From Larkinella bovis (GTDB taxonomy: Bacteria > Bacteroidota > Bacteroidia > Cytophagales > Spirosomataceae): a stretch of 64,000 bases of DNA. Numbering within the stretch: the first letter of the stretch is position 1; each line of letters starts with the position of its first letter. The stretch covers positions 1,178,001-1,242,000 of the forward strand of contig NZ_JBHSMA010000001.1 of NCBI RefSeq assembly GCF_042655385.1, given 5' to 3'. Both the position numbers and the translations under genes were made by a program. A model generated the notes under the pieces. That model ran no database searches. It was not told the DNA's origin and saw only the letters and a program-made list of their open reading frames with translations. Below are positions 1 through 7,673 of the stretch, piece by piece.

Positions 1-1170
1 CGGATGAGGTCCGCCTTTGCCGGGATTGTATTCGAGGGTTTCGCCCAGATGAGCGGGCAACGAAACTTTAGTAACCGTGGTACCCAACAGCCGTTCGATA
101 GCGGCAAACTTCCGCTGCTCGGTTTCGCTGATAAAGGTGTAGGCAATGCCGGTGGTTTCGGCGCGGGCCGTCCGGCCAATCCGGTGGACATAATCTTCTC
201 CGTCGTGCGGCACATCGTAATTGATCACCAGATCGATGTTGTCGATATCGATGCCGCGGGAAAGAATATCGGTGGCTACCAGAATTTTCAATTTCCGGCT
301 CCGGTAATCCAGCAGCACCTGCTCCCGTTCTGCCTGTTCGAGGTCGGAGTGAATTGCTTCGGCGGAAAAACCGGCCTGCTTCAGTTCGCGGGTTAGCTGT
401 TTGACATTCTCTTTCCGCGAACAGAAAATTAAAACGGACGGGAAATTATGTTCTTTCAACAAGTACTTGACCAGCGCAATTTTCTGCTTCTGGTACAGAA
501 CAAAGGCTTCCTGAACAATCTTGGCGGGCGGTTTTGACAACGAAAGGGTTATCTCCTCGGGATTAGTCAGGATTTTCCGGGCCAGTTCCCGAATCTTGGG
601 CGGCATTGTGGCCGACAACAACAGGCTTTGACGCTTCGTCGGCAGGAAGGAAATAATCTTGACGATATCCCCATAAAAACCCATGTCGAGCATCCGGTCG
701 GCTTCGTCGAGTACCAGGTACTGCAGCTGGTCGATTTTGGCATACCCCATGTTGAGGTGGCTGATCATGCGACCCGGGGTACAAATAACAATATCCGCCC
801 CCACCGAAAGCGCCTGACGCTCCGTGCTGTAAGAAGCGCCATCTCCTCCGCCGTATACCGCAATCGAACTCACCGAGGTGAAATACGAAAAGCCTTCCAG
901 ATTTTGGGCGATCTGGATGGCCAGTTCCCGGGTGGGGACGATGACCAGCGCCTTGATATGATCGTCGGGGCCTGCTGACGTAATCTTATGGAGAATCGGC
1001 AATAAATAGGAGGCTGTTTTCCCGGTTCCGGTTTGGGCGGAGACAATCAAATCTCTACCAGCTAAAATAAGCGGAATAACTTGTTCCTGTACAAGTGTGG
1101 GTGTATCGTAATTCATGGCATCGATGCCTTCCATCAGGCGGTCATCGAAACCAAAGTCTGCAAATTTCAA
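1..1170 (-). CDS. DEAD-box RNA helicase, RhlE-like (3' end outside window)
   Basis: ATP-dependent RNA helicase expected to act on structured RNA, for example in ribosome assembly or mRNA turnover. The reading frame is open to the left edge, so only about the first 390 codons are present. In order it shows a Q-motif region, motif I AQTGTGKT, motif Ia PTREL, TPGRM, motif II as DEAD (VLDEADRMLDMG), motif III SAT, and motif VI as IGRTARAE. The probable start is the TTG at 1168-1170, giving MKFADFGFDDRL, because RhlE proteins usually begin a few residues before the F-x-x-FGF sequence and no ATG fits. An internal ATG lies 12 codons in but would cut into the Q-motif region. Family is certain; the subfamily name is inferred. 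Confidence 0.93.
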   Translation of the reverse strand, partial: MKFADFGFDDRLMEGIDAMNYDTPTLVQEQVIPLILAGRDLIVSAQTGTGKTASYLLPILHKITSAGPDDHIKALVIVPTRELAIQIAQNLEGFSYFTSVSSIAVYGGGDGASYSTERQALSVGADIVICTPGRMISHLNMGYAKIDQLQYLVLDEADRMLDMGFYGDIVKIISFLPTKRQSLLLSATMPPKIRELARKILTNPEEITLSLSKPPAKIVQEAFVLYQKQKIALVKYLLKEHNFPSVLIFCSRKENVKQLTRELKQAGFSAEAIHSDLEQAEREQVLLDYRSRKLKILVATDILSRGIDIDNIDLVINYDVPHDGEDYVHRIGRTARAETTGIAYTFISETEQRKFAAIERLLGTTVTKVSLPAHLGETLEYNPGKGGPHP

Positions 1171-1471
1171 GCGTTATAACTGTAGGTTATGTTAAGATTT
1201 TGGTCAATATAACACTATTCCGATCATTAAAGCAAATTGTATTAGCGAACAGCCTGCCCGGTCTTCCGAATAGTCGATTTCCGAACAGAGCGTGCCTTAG
1301 CGACGGTGAGCTCGTAAAAATGGTTTCAATTTTATTTAAAATGTAAAAAAAACATTTATTACGATTAAATGTTAGTTCCTCCAGGGACACAATCCAGCAG
1401 AAGGGATCGTTTTATTTATCCCATTCCATGATTTTTTTTGCATCTTTGAGCGCACTAAAAGCGGCACATTT
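1171..1471. other. Intergenic region between divergent helicase and sigma-factor genes
   Basis: About 300 nt with an AT-rich central part. No convincing ORF, RNA gene or repeat was seen. It must hold both divergent promoters. The best candidate for the rightward gene is CATCTTTG at 1441-1448, one base off TAnnTTTG, 23 nt before the TTG start codon. The AAACCG hexamer common elsewhere in the window is absent here. Confidence 0.5.
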
Positions 1472-1897
1472 TTGGCGCATTTCTCCTCACATACAGACGA
1501 TTCCGTCCTGTGGCACCACTTTCGGGCGGGCGGTGAAGACGGCTATACACACCTGGCCCGGCGGTACTACCGGAAACTGATCCATTACGGACAAAAATTT
1601 ACGCCCGATGTTCAGCTGGTCGAAGATGCGTTGCAGGATATGCTGGTTCACCTCTGGCTGCATCAGGGCAACCTGAACAATACGCCGTCGGTGCATTTTT
1701 ACCTGCTCAAAGCGTTTCGTAATCAGCTGTTTCGCGCCCTGAAAACAACGCCAAGCCGGGTTAATCTGAAGGCTCGGTTTGACGACGTTTCTTCGGAAGT
1801 TTCGACCGAAGAACTTTACATCCAGCAGGAAACCGACCAGAGTTTTCGCGCCCAAGTCGGCGAGTTGCCGGGTATCCAATCTGATCCTTTCTTATGA
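1472..1897 (+). CDS. ECF-type sigma-70 factor, truncated at the start of region 4
   Basis: The protein begins like Bacteroidota ECF sigma factors: a helical N-terminus (LWHHFRAGGEDGYTHLARRYY), then region 2 with VEDALQDMLVHLWLH and FYLLKAFRNQLFRAL, and a linker rich in E and Q. Family members are about 170-200 residues, but this one ends at 141. Its last residues, ELPGIQSDPFL, line up with the start of region 4 (LP-x-RQ-x-E), and then the frame stops. The helix-turn-helix that reads the -35 element is therefore missing. The start is a TTG at 1472. The stop overlaps the ATG of the DinB gene (ATGA). It could be a decayed gene after a deletion, or a short regulator; decay seems more likely. Confidence 0.75.
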   Translation: MAHFSSHTDDSVLWHHFRAGGEDGYTHLARRYYRKLIHYGQKFTPDVQLVEDALQDMLVHLWLHQGNLNNTPSVHFYLLKAFRNQLFRALKTTPSRVNLKARFDDVSSEVSTEELYIQQETDQSFRAQVGELPGIQSDPFL

Positions 1898-2412
1898 CAC
1901 CATCCAAACCTGAGGTCTGGCAACGCGGTCCCTTTCCCGGCCTCCCTCCTTTGCTGCAGCCAGTCGCCCACGCCCTTTTGCAGGCGCAGGAGGAAATTAC
2001 CGATTTGATGCAGGATTTTCCCAAAGAATTGCTCTGGCAGAAACCGGCCCGGGTAGCATCCCCCGGTTTTCATTTACAGCATCTCAGTGGGGTTTTAGAC
2101 CGCCTTTTTACGTACGCCCGAGGGGAAGCGCTTTCCTCCGAACAGCGGGAATGGCTGGCGGCCGAGGGAAACCCGTCTGCCGCCGACGATCCCGTTCGGG
2201 ATCTGGTGGAACGATTTAACACGCAGATTGACCGGGCCATCCACCAGTTAAGGACGACCGATGAAGCCAGTCTGACGGACTTTCGGGGGGTAGGCCGCGC
2301 TCAGCTACCTTCCACGGTTCTTGGTTTGCTGTTTCATGCGGCCGAACACACGCAACGACACCTTGGACAGCTTTTGGTAACCGTCCGAGTCTTGCGTGCA
2401 GGGCGCGATTGA
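1894..2412 (+). CDS. DinB family protein
   Basis: A 172-residue protein of the DinB/YfiT-like four-helix bundle superfamily, whose members are putative metal-dependent enzymes, some of them thiol transferases. Histidines typical of the metal site appear in FHLQHLSGVLDRL (about residues 58-68) and in LLFHAAEHTQRHLGQLL near the C-terminus (about 147-163). No signal peptide or membrane segment is visible. The ATG overlaps the stop of the truncated sigma gene by 4 nt, so the two are probably co-transcribed, although the arrangement may be the scar of a deletion. The substrate is unknown. A second DinB protein lies at 58691-59293. Confidence 0.82.
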   Translation: MTPSKPEVWQRGPFPGLPPLLQPVAHALLQAQEEITDLMQDFPKELLWQKPARVASPGFHLQHLSGVLDRLFTYARGEALSSEQREWLAAEGNPSAADDPVRDLVERFNTQIDRAIHQLRTTDEASLTDFRGVGRAQLPSTVLGLLFHAAEHTQRHLGQLLVTVRVLRAGRD

Positions 2413-2413
2413 C

Positions 2414-2782
2414 CTACAGCAGGTTGTCTATTTTCAGCAGCAAATCGTTCATCAGAAACGGTTTTTTGATAAAAGCATCGGGAGATGACTGCGATACACC
2501 CTCGCGGGCAATCGGACGTTCGGCCCCCGACATCAGAATAACCGGTAACTTCCAGGAAACCGTCTTCAACCGTTCCAGCACTTCCAGTCCACTGAAACGA
2601 GGCATTAACAAATCCAGCAGAACAAGATCGGGACGGTGGTGGGGTGAAAAAATCCAGTTGAGTGCTTCCTGACCATCACTTGCAATCAGCACCTGATATC
2701 CGGCTTTGGTAAGTTGGGAGGTTAGTAATTTTCGGCACAAGACGTCATCATCTGCGACGAGGATTCGAAGAGTTCCATTCAT
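2414..2782 (-). CDS. Single-domain response regulator (CheY-like receiver)
   Basis: A stand-alone receiver domain of about 122 residues with no output domain. The acidic cluster is in ILVADDD, the phosphoacceptor Asp in LVLLDLLMP, the conserved Ser in ILMSGAE and the conserved Lys in IKKPF. The ATG at 2780-2782 (MNGTLRILV) is chosen because the sequence upstream in the same frame is not receiver-like. It converges on the DinB gene with a 1-nt gap. No kinase is adjacent, so its phosphodonor is unknown. Such proteins usually act by binding partners or in phosphorelays. Confidence 0.88.
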   Translation of the reverse strand: MNGTLRILVADDDVLCRKLLTSQLTKAGYQVLIASDGQEALNWIFSPHHRPDLVLLDLLMPRFSGLEVLERLKTVSWKLPVILMSGAERPIAREGVSQSSPDAFIKKPFLMNDLLLKIDNLL

Positions 2783-3162
2783 GGTTAAGTTTCCGCCTAA
2801 AAGCGGCAAGTTACGCTGAGTATACGTTTCTATTCTTAATTGGCTAATGCACTATCTATATAAACTGAATGTACTATCAATGAATAAAGTAGTATTGCTT
2901 ACGCTTACAGGGTATTAATCAAAACTGGGGAGGGCGACTAAAACAGGCAAATATGACGACAAATGTACTTATAATAACTTAACAGGCAAGGCTTTCCGAA
3001 AGAAAATAAATATTATTTTCCAAAATAATCCGATGCGTGAGAAGAGTAGAATTGCCTAGTACTAGGAAACACCTTTTTCATTTATCCGGGACAGGTATGG
3101 GCCGGTTTAGCAGGATCAGTCCCACACGTTGTTCCACCCCTTGGACGAGGCAGATCCCTTCG
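2783..3162. other. Intergenic AT-rich region
   Basis: About 380 nt with no supported ORF. The first part, to about 2900, probably carries the promoter of the receiver gene. The part from about 3100 on may include remains of the element whose transposase end lies at 3163-3338, but I could not find terminal inverted repeats. Confidence 0.4.
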
Positions 3163-3338
3163 TTAATCGATAAAGAATGAATTTGCTATTTCGTATCCCT
3201 CTGAAGTGAGCCGAAAGGCTTTGATCCTGGCAAAGGATGCCGCCGATGCGTTGGTGCTACGGTCGTTAAAATAGGTTTAGCTTCGTCGGCATCGGCGATC
3301 CGATTATGCCACTTTGCTAACCGCGCCAAGCCATAGAT
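3163..3338 (-). pseudogene. Decayed transposase C-terminus (ISAon1-like)
   Basis: Read on the minus strand, about 3273-3163 encodes YFNDRSTNASAASFARIK followed by AFR and a stop. This closely matches the RSTNAxAESFNAKIKAFR ending of ISAon1-type transposases. Just upstream, in another frame, 3338-3280 gives a stretch like RLAKWHNRI, which corresponds to the segment that normally lies some 25 residues earlier. The pieces are joined by an internal deletion and frameshift, one residue of the SFNAK motif is missing, and the sequence after KAFR no longer resembles the family. This is an inactive remnant next to a tRNA gene. The family assignment is from memory of the motif. Confidence 0.6.
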
Positions 3339-3360
3339 AAGAAGTCCACTGTCCCGAAAC

Positions 3361-3394
3361 GAAAAACGCTGTTCCTGATATCAGAAACAGCGTT
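3361..3394 (-). terminator. Rho-independent terminator after tRNA-Ala
   Basis: A perfect 9-bp outer stem (3365-3373 with 3386-3394) continues into an inner CTGAT/ATCAG stem. On the minus strand it is followed by a TTTTT run. It begins a few nt past the 3' end of the tRNA. Confidence 0.85.
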
Positions 3395-3397
3395 GAG

Positions 3398-3471
3398 TGG
3401 AGATAGTCGGATTCGAACCGACGGCCTCTACAATGCCATTGTAGCGCTCTAGCCAACTGAGCTATACCCCC
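3398..3471 (-). tRNA. tRNA-Ala (anticodon GGC)
   Basis: The minus strand gives a full cloverleaf. The acceptor is GGGGGTA paired with TATCTCC through two G-U pairs, the D-arm is AGCTCAGTTGGCTAGAGC, the anticodon stem is CTACA/TGTAG around loop ATGGCAT (anticodon GGC), and the T-arm contains GGTTCGAATCC. The discriminator base is A. CCA is not encoded. Confidence 0.96.
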
Positions 3472-3541
3472 GTTTTTTTGTGGTGCAAAGATGCGAATTT
3501 CTGGAGGAAAAGCAATGTGGCTTTAAAAAATAATTCAGTAA

Positions 3542-4027
3542 TTATTGCTCCACCATTTCAGCATCCGCGATGATGTAGTTCAGTTCGTAGATATTGTCAG
3601 CGTTTAATTTGAGCGTGCCCCGGAAGGTCCGGCGCTCGTCGGTTTTAAACTTCAACCCGCTTTTCTTGAACTTCAGCGATACGACCGATTCGGGACCGGC
3701 TCCCCCACAGAAGAAACAGGCGCTGTAGGGGAACGCCGAAAGAACATACGTATTGGACTCAATATCAACCGGTAGCACGTAACCGGTCAGTTCGACGGGC
3801 TTGCCGCTCAGCTTCTGAATACCGGGTCCGAAGGTCGGATAAAGCATGTAGACCGATTCCTCGGGGTACCATTTCTTCTTAAAAGTCACATCGCGCAGGG
3901 TTTCCCACGACAGCTTGACCGGTTCAGCCACTGAAAAACCGGTCGCCGGATGGACCCGGTTTGCGGGCGTAAAGGCAGCCAAACCCAGCAGTCCCAGCAG
4001 GGCGATGAAGAAGCTATTTCTTTTCAT
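3542..4027 (-). CDS. Secreted DUF3299-like protein
   Basis: A 161-residue protein with an N-terminal signal peptide (MKRNSFFIALLGLLGLAAF). The mature part contains KPVELTGYVLPVD, then SACFFCGGAGPES near residues 105-117, then a beta-rich C-terminus. Proteins of this DUF3299-like type occur across Bacteroidota, with the CFFC pair conserved, and their function is unknown. The cysteine pair could bind metal or be redox active; that is inference. It stands alone between the tRNA gene and the divergent sensor kinase gene. Confidence 0.7.
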   Translation of the reverse strand: MKRNSFFIALLGLLGLAAFTPANRVHPATGFSVAEPVKLSWETLRDVTFKKKWYPEESVYMLYPTFGPGIQKLSGKPVELTGYVLPVDIESNTYVLSAFPYSACFFCGGAGPESVVSLKFKKSGLKFKTDERRTFRGTLKLNADNIYELNYIIADAEMVEQ

Positions 4028-4183
4028 AACAGGTCGCGTTCAGATAATTACAAATCTCATCGTTTTAAGCATTAAAAACAAGTCTATTGGGGGTTTGGTT
4101 CGGCATTTTAATGCCCTTACTTACTAAGTTCCCGGTCCTTCCCTGCTATTATCATAAATTTTGCTACCTTTACCCTAATCAAC

Positions 4184-5716
4184 ATGGCTGCCAATAAATC
4201 CGTGTCGGAAGTACTAAACGTTACACCCCAGAACAATCAGCCTTCGGCGAGTCACTTTAACCGGCTGTTTCTAACAACGCTGGTCTTTATTGCCGTGCTG
4301 CTGACGGTAGCGGAGATTTTCACCCAATTTCAAATCCGACGCGAAGCCGAACGGGTGATGGTAATCCGGATGGCCTCCGCCCAGCGTCACCAGAGTCAAC
4401 GCCTGGTTAGCAAGGTCCTTCTGCTCAGCCGCCCCAGCGAAGAGGCCCGGTTTCAAACCCATCTGACCGAAATCAAAAAGCTGTTTGCTCAGTTTGAGAA
4501 GAACCAGCTGCACATTGAGCAAGGCACGATCCCCGGTTATCCGGTTATGCTCCAGAACAGCGATAGTGTTAAAATGTACTACCGGGATCTGCGGCCCTCT
4601 TATTTCGGATTTCGGACGAGCATGCAACGCATTATTGAACTGGCCGAACAAGCCAAAACACCGGCGGAATTTAACGCAGAACTTGATCTGACCTCCCTGC
4701 TGGCTAACGAAGGCCCCTTTCTGGACAAAATGGATGAGGTGGTCAAGCAATACATGCGCGAAACGGTATCCAATGTGGAAAATACGCGCTGGCTTGAATT
4801 TGTAATTTATCTGTTTACTTTGCTGGCGCTGGTCTTTGCCGGTTGGTTTATTCTTCGGCCGGCGGTCAATAAATTTGAAGGGATCATCGTTCAGTTGGTG
4901 GAAGCGGAAACGCGAACCGCCACGACCAATCGCAAATTGTTGTCACTAAACCGGGCGCTGAAGGAAACCCGTCAGCAACTGTTCGATGCCACCCGTCAAC
5001 AGTATGAACAGAAGATGGACGAGCAGAAGCTTCGGACCTCGTACCTGGTGGCCGGACAGGAAGAAGAACGCAAACGCCTGTCCCGCGAACTGCACGACGG
5101 AATTGGTCAGATGCTGACGGCGATTAAATTGCAGGTCGAAAGCTTTGAGAAAAGTCTGAGCGGCCGCGAGAAAGAAATCAAAAGTTTCGTTGTCCTGAAA
5201 AACCTGATTGCCCAGACCATTCAGGAAACCCGGAACGTGTCGAACAACCTGATGCCGACGGTTTTAAGTGACTTTGGCCTGGTCCCCGCCGTTAAAATGC
5301 TGGCGGACACGCACGACAAGGAAAGCGATATTGATATTATTTTTCACACCAATCTGTCGAACACGCGGCTGGATAAAAGCGTAGAAATCGGGGTTTACCG
5401 GATTGCGCAGGAAGCGGTTAGCAATGCCCTCCGGCACGCAAAACCGCACCAGATTACCATTGACTTGTTCGAAAAAGATAATTACTTGCATCTGATTGTC
5501 AACGATGACGGAAAAGGTTTCCGGATTCACCGCAGTCGGAAAGAAGACACGAAGCGCCCTTCACAGGGTATTCACAACATGCACGAGCGGGCTGCGCTGA
5601 TCAACGGAAAGTTCAAGATTTCGTCCGCCCCCGATAAAGGCACCAAAGTTCAGGTTAGTATACCCTTTAAACTCGCACACCAGGAATATGAGTACACTCA
5701 AGTTGATGCTGGTTGA
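4184..5716 (+). CDS. Membrane sensor histidine kinase, NarL-partner type
   Basis: A 510-residue kinase. TM1 is at about residues 27-47. A helical extracytoplasmic domain follows (about 50-200) with SAQRHQSQRLVSKVLLL, like the PilJ/NarX-type sensor helices. TM2 is at about 205-225, then a coiled coil (about 235-285). The HisKA_3 dimerisation domain has EEERKRLSRELHDGIGQML, with the phosphorylated His in ELHDG. The HATPase domain has YRIAQEAVSNALRHA and DDGKGF. It overlaps the downstream regulator gene by 29 nt, so the two form a translationally coupled two-component system. The signal is unknown. The ATG at 4184 gives a short polar N-terminus before TM1. Confidence 0.92.
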   Translation: MAANKSVSEVLNVTPQNNQPSASHFNRLFLTTLVFIAVLLTVAEIFTQFQIRREAERVMVIRMASAQRHQSQRLVSKVLLLSRPSEEARFQTHLTEIKKLFAQFEKNQLHIEQGTIPGYPVMLQNSDSVKMYYRDLRPSYFGFRTSMQRIIELAEQAKTPAEFNAELDLTSLLANEGPFLDKMDEVVKQYMRETVSNVENTRWLEFVIYLFTLLALVFAGWFILRPAVNKFEGIIVQLVEAETRTATTNRKLLSLNRALKETRQQLFDATRQQYEQKMDEQKLRTSYLVAGQEEERKRLSRELHDGIGQMLTAIKLQVESFEKSLSGREKEIKSFVVLKNLIAQTIQETRNVSNNLMPTVLSDFGLVPAVKMLADTHDKESDIDIIFHTNLSNTRLDKSVEIGVYRIAQEAVSNALRHAKPHQITIDLFEKDNYLHLIVNDDGKGFRIHRSRKEDTKRPSQGIHNMHERAALINGKFKISSAPDKGTKVQVSIPFKLAHQEYEYTQVDAG

Positions 5717-6341
5717 TGACCACTCGATTGTCCGTAACGGAATACGTTCACTGCTGGAACAAAACGATGAATTTGTCATCGTCGATGAAGCCGGGGACGG
5801 TGAAGAAGCCCTCGAAAAATTAAAGACGCACCAACCGGATGTCGTCCTGATGGACATTTCGTTGCCCGGTATGTCGGGTATCCAGACGACCCAGATTATC
5901 TCCCGTCTCTACAAAAACATCAAAACCCTGATGTTGTCGATGCACAATAACGAAGATTATATTCTTCGTTCGGTCGAAGCCGGGGCCTTTGGGTACATTC
6001 TGAAAGATTCGTCCAGCGACGAGATGATGAAAGCCTTGCGGACCATCGCCAGCGGTGAAAAGTACTTCAGCTCGCCGGTAGCCACCATCATCCTGAATGG
6101 CTACATGCAGCAAATGAAAAAAACGGAACGAACCAGCAAAGTTCGGCGTTCTAAACTTTCAAAGAAGGAAAAGGAAATTCTGCAGTTTTTGGTCGATGGC
6201 ATGAGTAGCCGCGAAATCGCCGAAAAACTACAGCTTTCGGTCCGGACCGTCGATAACCACCGCGCCAATATGATGCGTCGCCTTCAGGTGAAGAATGCCG
6301 CCGAATTGGTGAAGATGGCCGTCGAAGAAAAATTAATCTAA
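5688..6341 (+). CDS. NarL/LuxR-type response regulator
   Basis: A 217-residue DNA-binding response regulator. The receiver domain (about 4-120) has acidic residues in LVDDH, phosphoacceptor Asp in VVLMDISLPG, and Lys in YILKDSS. The C-terminal LuxR helix-turn-helix (about 150-212) has LSKKEKEILQFLVDGMSSRE and IAEKLQLSVRTVDNHRANMM. It overlaps the kinase gene, which is certainly its cognate. Promoter targets are unknown; nothing adjacent points to a regulon. Confidence 0.94.
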   Translation: MSTLKLMLVDDHSIVRNGIRSLLEQNDEFVIVDEAGDGEEALEKLKTHQPDVVLMDISLPGMSGIQTTQIISRLYKNIKTLMLSMHNNEDYILRSVEAGAFGYILKDSSSDEMMKALRTIASGEKYFSSPVATIILNGYMQQMKKTERTSKVRRSKLSKKEKEILQFLVDGMSSREIAEKLQLSVRTVDNHRANMMRRLQVKNAAELVKMAVEEKLI

Positions 6342-6358
6342 AACCGCTTACAGCATAT

Positions 6359-6400
6359 AGTAAAGTTGTTCCTATTCGAACGAATGGCGACAACTTTACT
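6359..6400 (+). terminator. Hairpin after the two-component operon
   Basis: An 11-bp stem (6359-6369 with 6390-6400) encloses a smaller ATTCG/CGAAT palindrome. It lies 17 nt after the regulator stop. A TTTTTT run follows only about 10 nt later, so termination is likely but not textbook. Confidence 0.55.
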
Positions 6401-6427
6401 TAATTGTAAATTTTTTAAGGAAGAAAT

Positions 6428-6446
6428 CCTATAGAAATACTATAGG
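6428..6446 (+). promoter_or_regulatory. Palindrome upstream of peroxiredoxin, candidate operator
   Basis: A perfect inverted repeat CCTATAG-AAATA-CTATAGG ends 21 nt before the peroxiredoxin ATG. It is not followed by T-rich sequence. The position fits a repressor or activator site. Its use by a peroxide regulator is speculation. Confidence 0.4.
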
Positions 6447-6467
6447 TTACGTAAACACTCCCGATTT

Positions 6468-7103
6468 ATGGCACTCCGATTAGGCGACATTGCTCCGGAT
6501 TTCACGGCTGAAACCACCGAGGGCACGATTCATTTCCACGAATGGCTGGGTAACTCCTGGGGAATGATTTTTTCTCACCCGGCTGATTTTACACCCGTTT
6601 GCACGACCGAACTCGGCCGGACCGCGCAATTAAAGGATGAATTTGAAAAACGCGGGGTGAAAGTCATTGCCGTGAGCGTCGATCCGCTTGACTCGCATAC
6701 GGCCTGGGTAAAGGATATTAACGAAACCCAGAACACGACGGTTAATTTCCCCCTTATTGCCGACAACGACCGGAAAGTAGCCGAACTCTACGACATGATT
6801 CACCCGAATGCGTCCGAAAAAGCAACGGTCCGCTCGGTATTCATCATTGGCCCGGACAAAAAAATCAAGCTGACCCTAACCTATCCGGCCTCTACAGGGC
6901 GGAATTTCTTCGAAATTCTACGGGTCATCGATTCGCTCCAACTGACGGCCAACTACCAGGTAGCCACCCCTGCCGATTGGCAGGAAGGCCAGGATGTCAT
7001 CGTCGTTCCGGCCGTCAGCACGGAAGATGCCATCAAGAAATTCCCGAAAGGCGTCAACATCGTAAAACCGTACCTGCGGACCACCCCGCAACCGAATAAA
7101 TAA
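6468..7103 (+). CDS. Peroxiredoxin, 1-Cys (Prx6) type
   Basis: Thiol peroxidase of 211 residues that reduces hydrogen peroxide and organic hydroperoxides in the cytoplasm. The peroxidatic Cys is in DFTPVCTTELGR (about residue 45), with the conserved Pro, Thr and Arg partners. The long C-terminal arm (DSLQLTANYQVATPADW) and the lack of a clear resolving Cys place it in the Prx6 group. Length matches the family (about 210-220). It is monocistronic, between an upstream palindrome and a strong terminator. Confidence 0.95.
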   Translation: MALRLGDIAPDFTAETTEGTIHFHEWLGNSWGMIFSHPADFTPVCTTELGRTAQLKDEFEKRGVKVIAVSVDPLDSHTAWVKDINETQNTTVNFPLIADNDRKVAELYDMIHPNASEKATVRSVFIIGPDKKIKLTLTYPASTGRNFFEILRVIDSLQLTANYQVATPADWQEGQDVIVVPAVSTEDAIKKFPKGVNIVKPYLRTTPQPNK

Positions 7104-7123
7104 AAGTTGATACCCCAAAAAAG

Positions 7124-7164
7124 CAAAGGCGGGCCGTGCTACACAGCGCCCGCTTTTGTTTTTT
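7124..7164 (+). terminator. Rho-independent terminator of peroxiredoxin gene
   Basis: CAAAGGCGGGC (7124-7134) pairs with GCCCGCTTTTG (7148-7158) with one G-T pair, followed by a T run. Confidence 0.9.
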
Positions 7165-7298
7165 AAGGCCGCAAGACGGTTGGGCAACTGGGTATGCGTG
7201 TAGGCATGACACGGTTTGGATACGCCCCTTTACCTCATTATTTGGGAACAATTCGTTCCGCGATCAGTTCGTTCTGTGTAACCATAATTAAACAAGGC

Positions 7299-7571
7299 AT
7301 GAACGTACTTGAGCAAAATCCGGTAAAAGGATCGGTAAAAAACCCGAATCCAATGCACAAAGAAGGACCCGTTGCGGAAGCCATCGAGGAACAAACCGCC
7401 AAAGTACCTTCGGACGTATTCCTGTGGGCTGCGCTGGCATCGATGGGCGTTTCCCTGTTTTACAAGTTCCAGAACGAAAATGACAAAGCGTTATTTGTGG
7501 GACAATGGGCAGCGCCGTTTTTGCTGCTGGGGCTTTATAATAAAATTGTGAAGCTGGAAGGCCACGACTAA
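7299..7571 (+). CDS. Small hypothetical protein with a membrane segment
   Basis: A 90-residue protein. The N-terminal 40 residues are polar (MNVLEQNPVKGSVKN...). Two hydrophobic stretches follow, VFLWAALASMGVSLFYKF and WAAPFLLLGLYNKIV, so it probably sits in the inner membrane as a hairpin. No family is recognised, although small proteins of this kind are common in Cytophagales. The ATG at 7299 is preferred because the upstream in-frame extension has no conserved look. It is followed by a very strong terminator. Confidence 0.7.
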   Translation: MNVLEQNPVKGSVKNPNPMHKEGPVAEAIEEQTAKVPSDVFLWAALASMGVSLFYKFQNENDKALFVGQWAAPFLLLGLYNKIVKLEGHD

Positions 7572-7586
7572 GTCCTTCCTCAAGGA

Positions 7587-7654
7587 AAACAAGAGCGGAC
7601 GACCGAAGAAGCAGGGTTAATTTCCTTTCTCCGGTCGTCCGCTCTTGTTTTTTT
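7587..7654 (+). terminator. Strong rho-independent terminator
   Basis: A perfect 19-bp stem (7587-7605 with 7632-7650) with a 26-nt loop, followed by a T run. It separates the small membrane protein from the lysozyme gene. Confidence 0.92.
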
Positions 7655-7659
7655 CTCCT

Positions 7660-7667
7660 TACTTTTG
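7660..7667 (+). promoter_or_regulatory. -7 element TACTTTTG for the GH25 gene
   Basis: An exact match to the Bacteroidota -7 consensus TAnnTTTG. It ends 6 nt before the ATG at 7674, so the transcript would start at or next to the ATG. No good TTTG was seen about 20 nt upstream. Confidence 0.5.
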
Positions 7668-7673
7668 TCCGGT

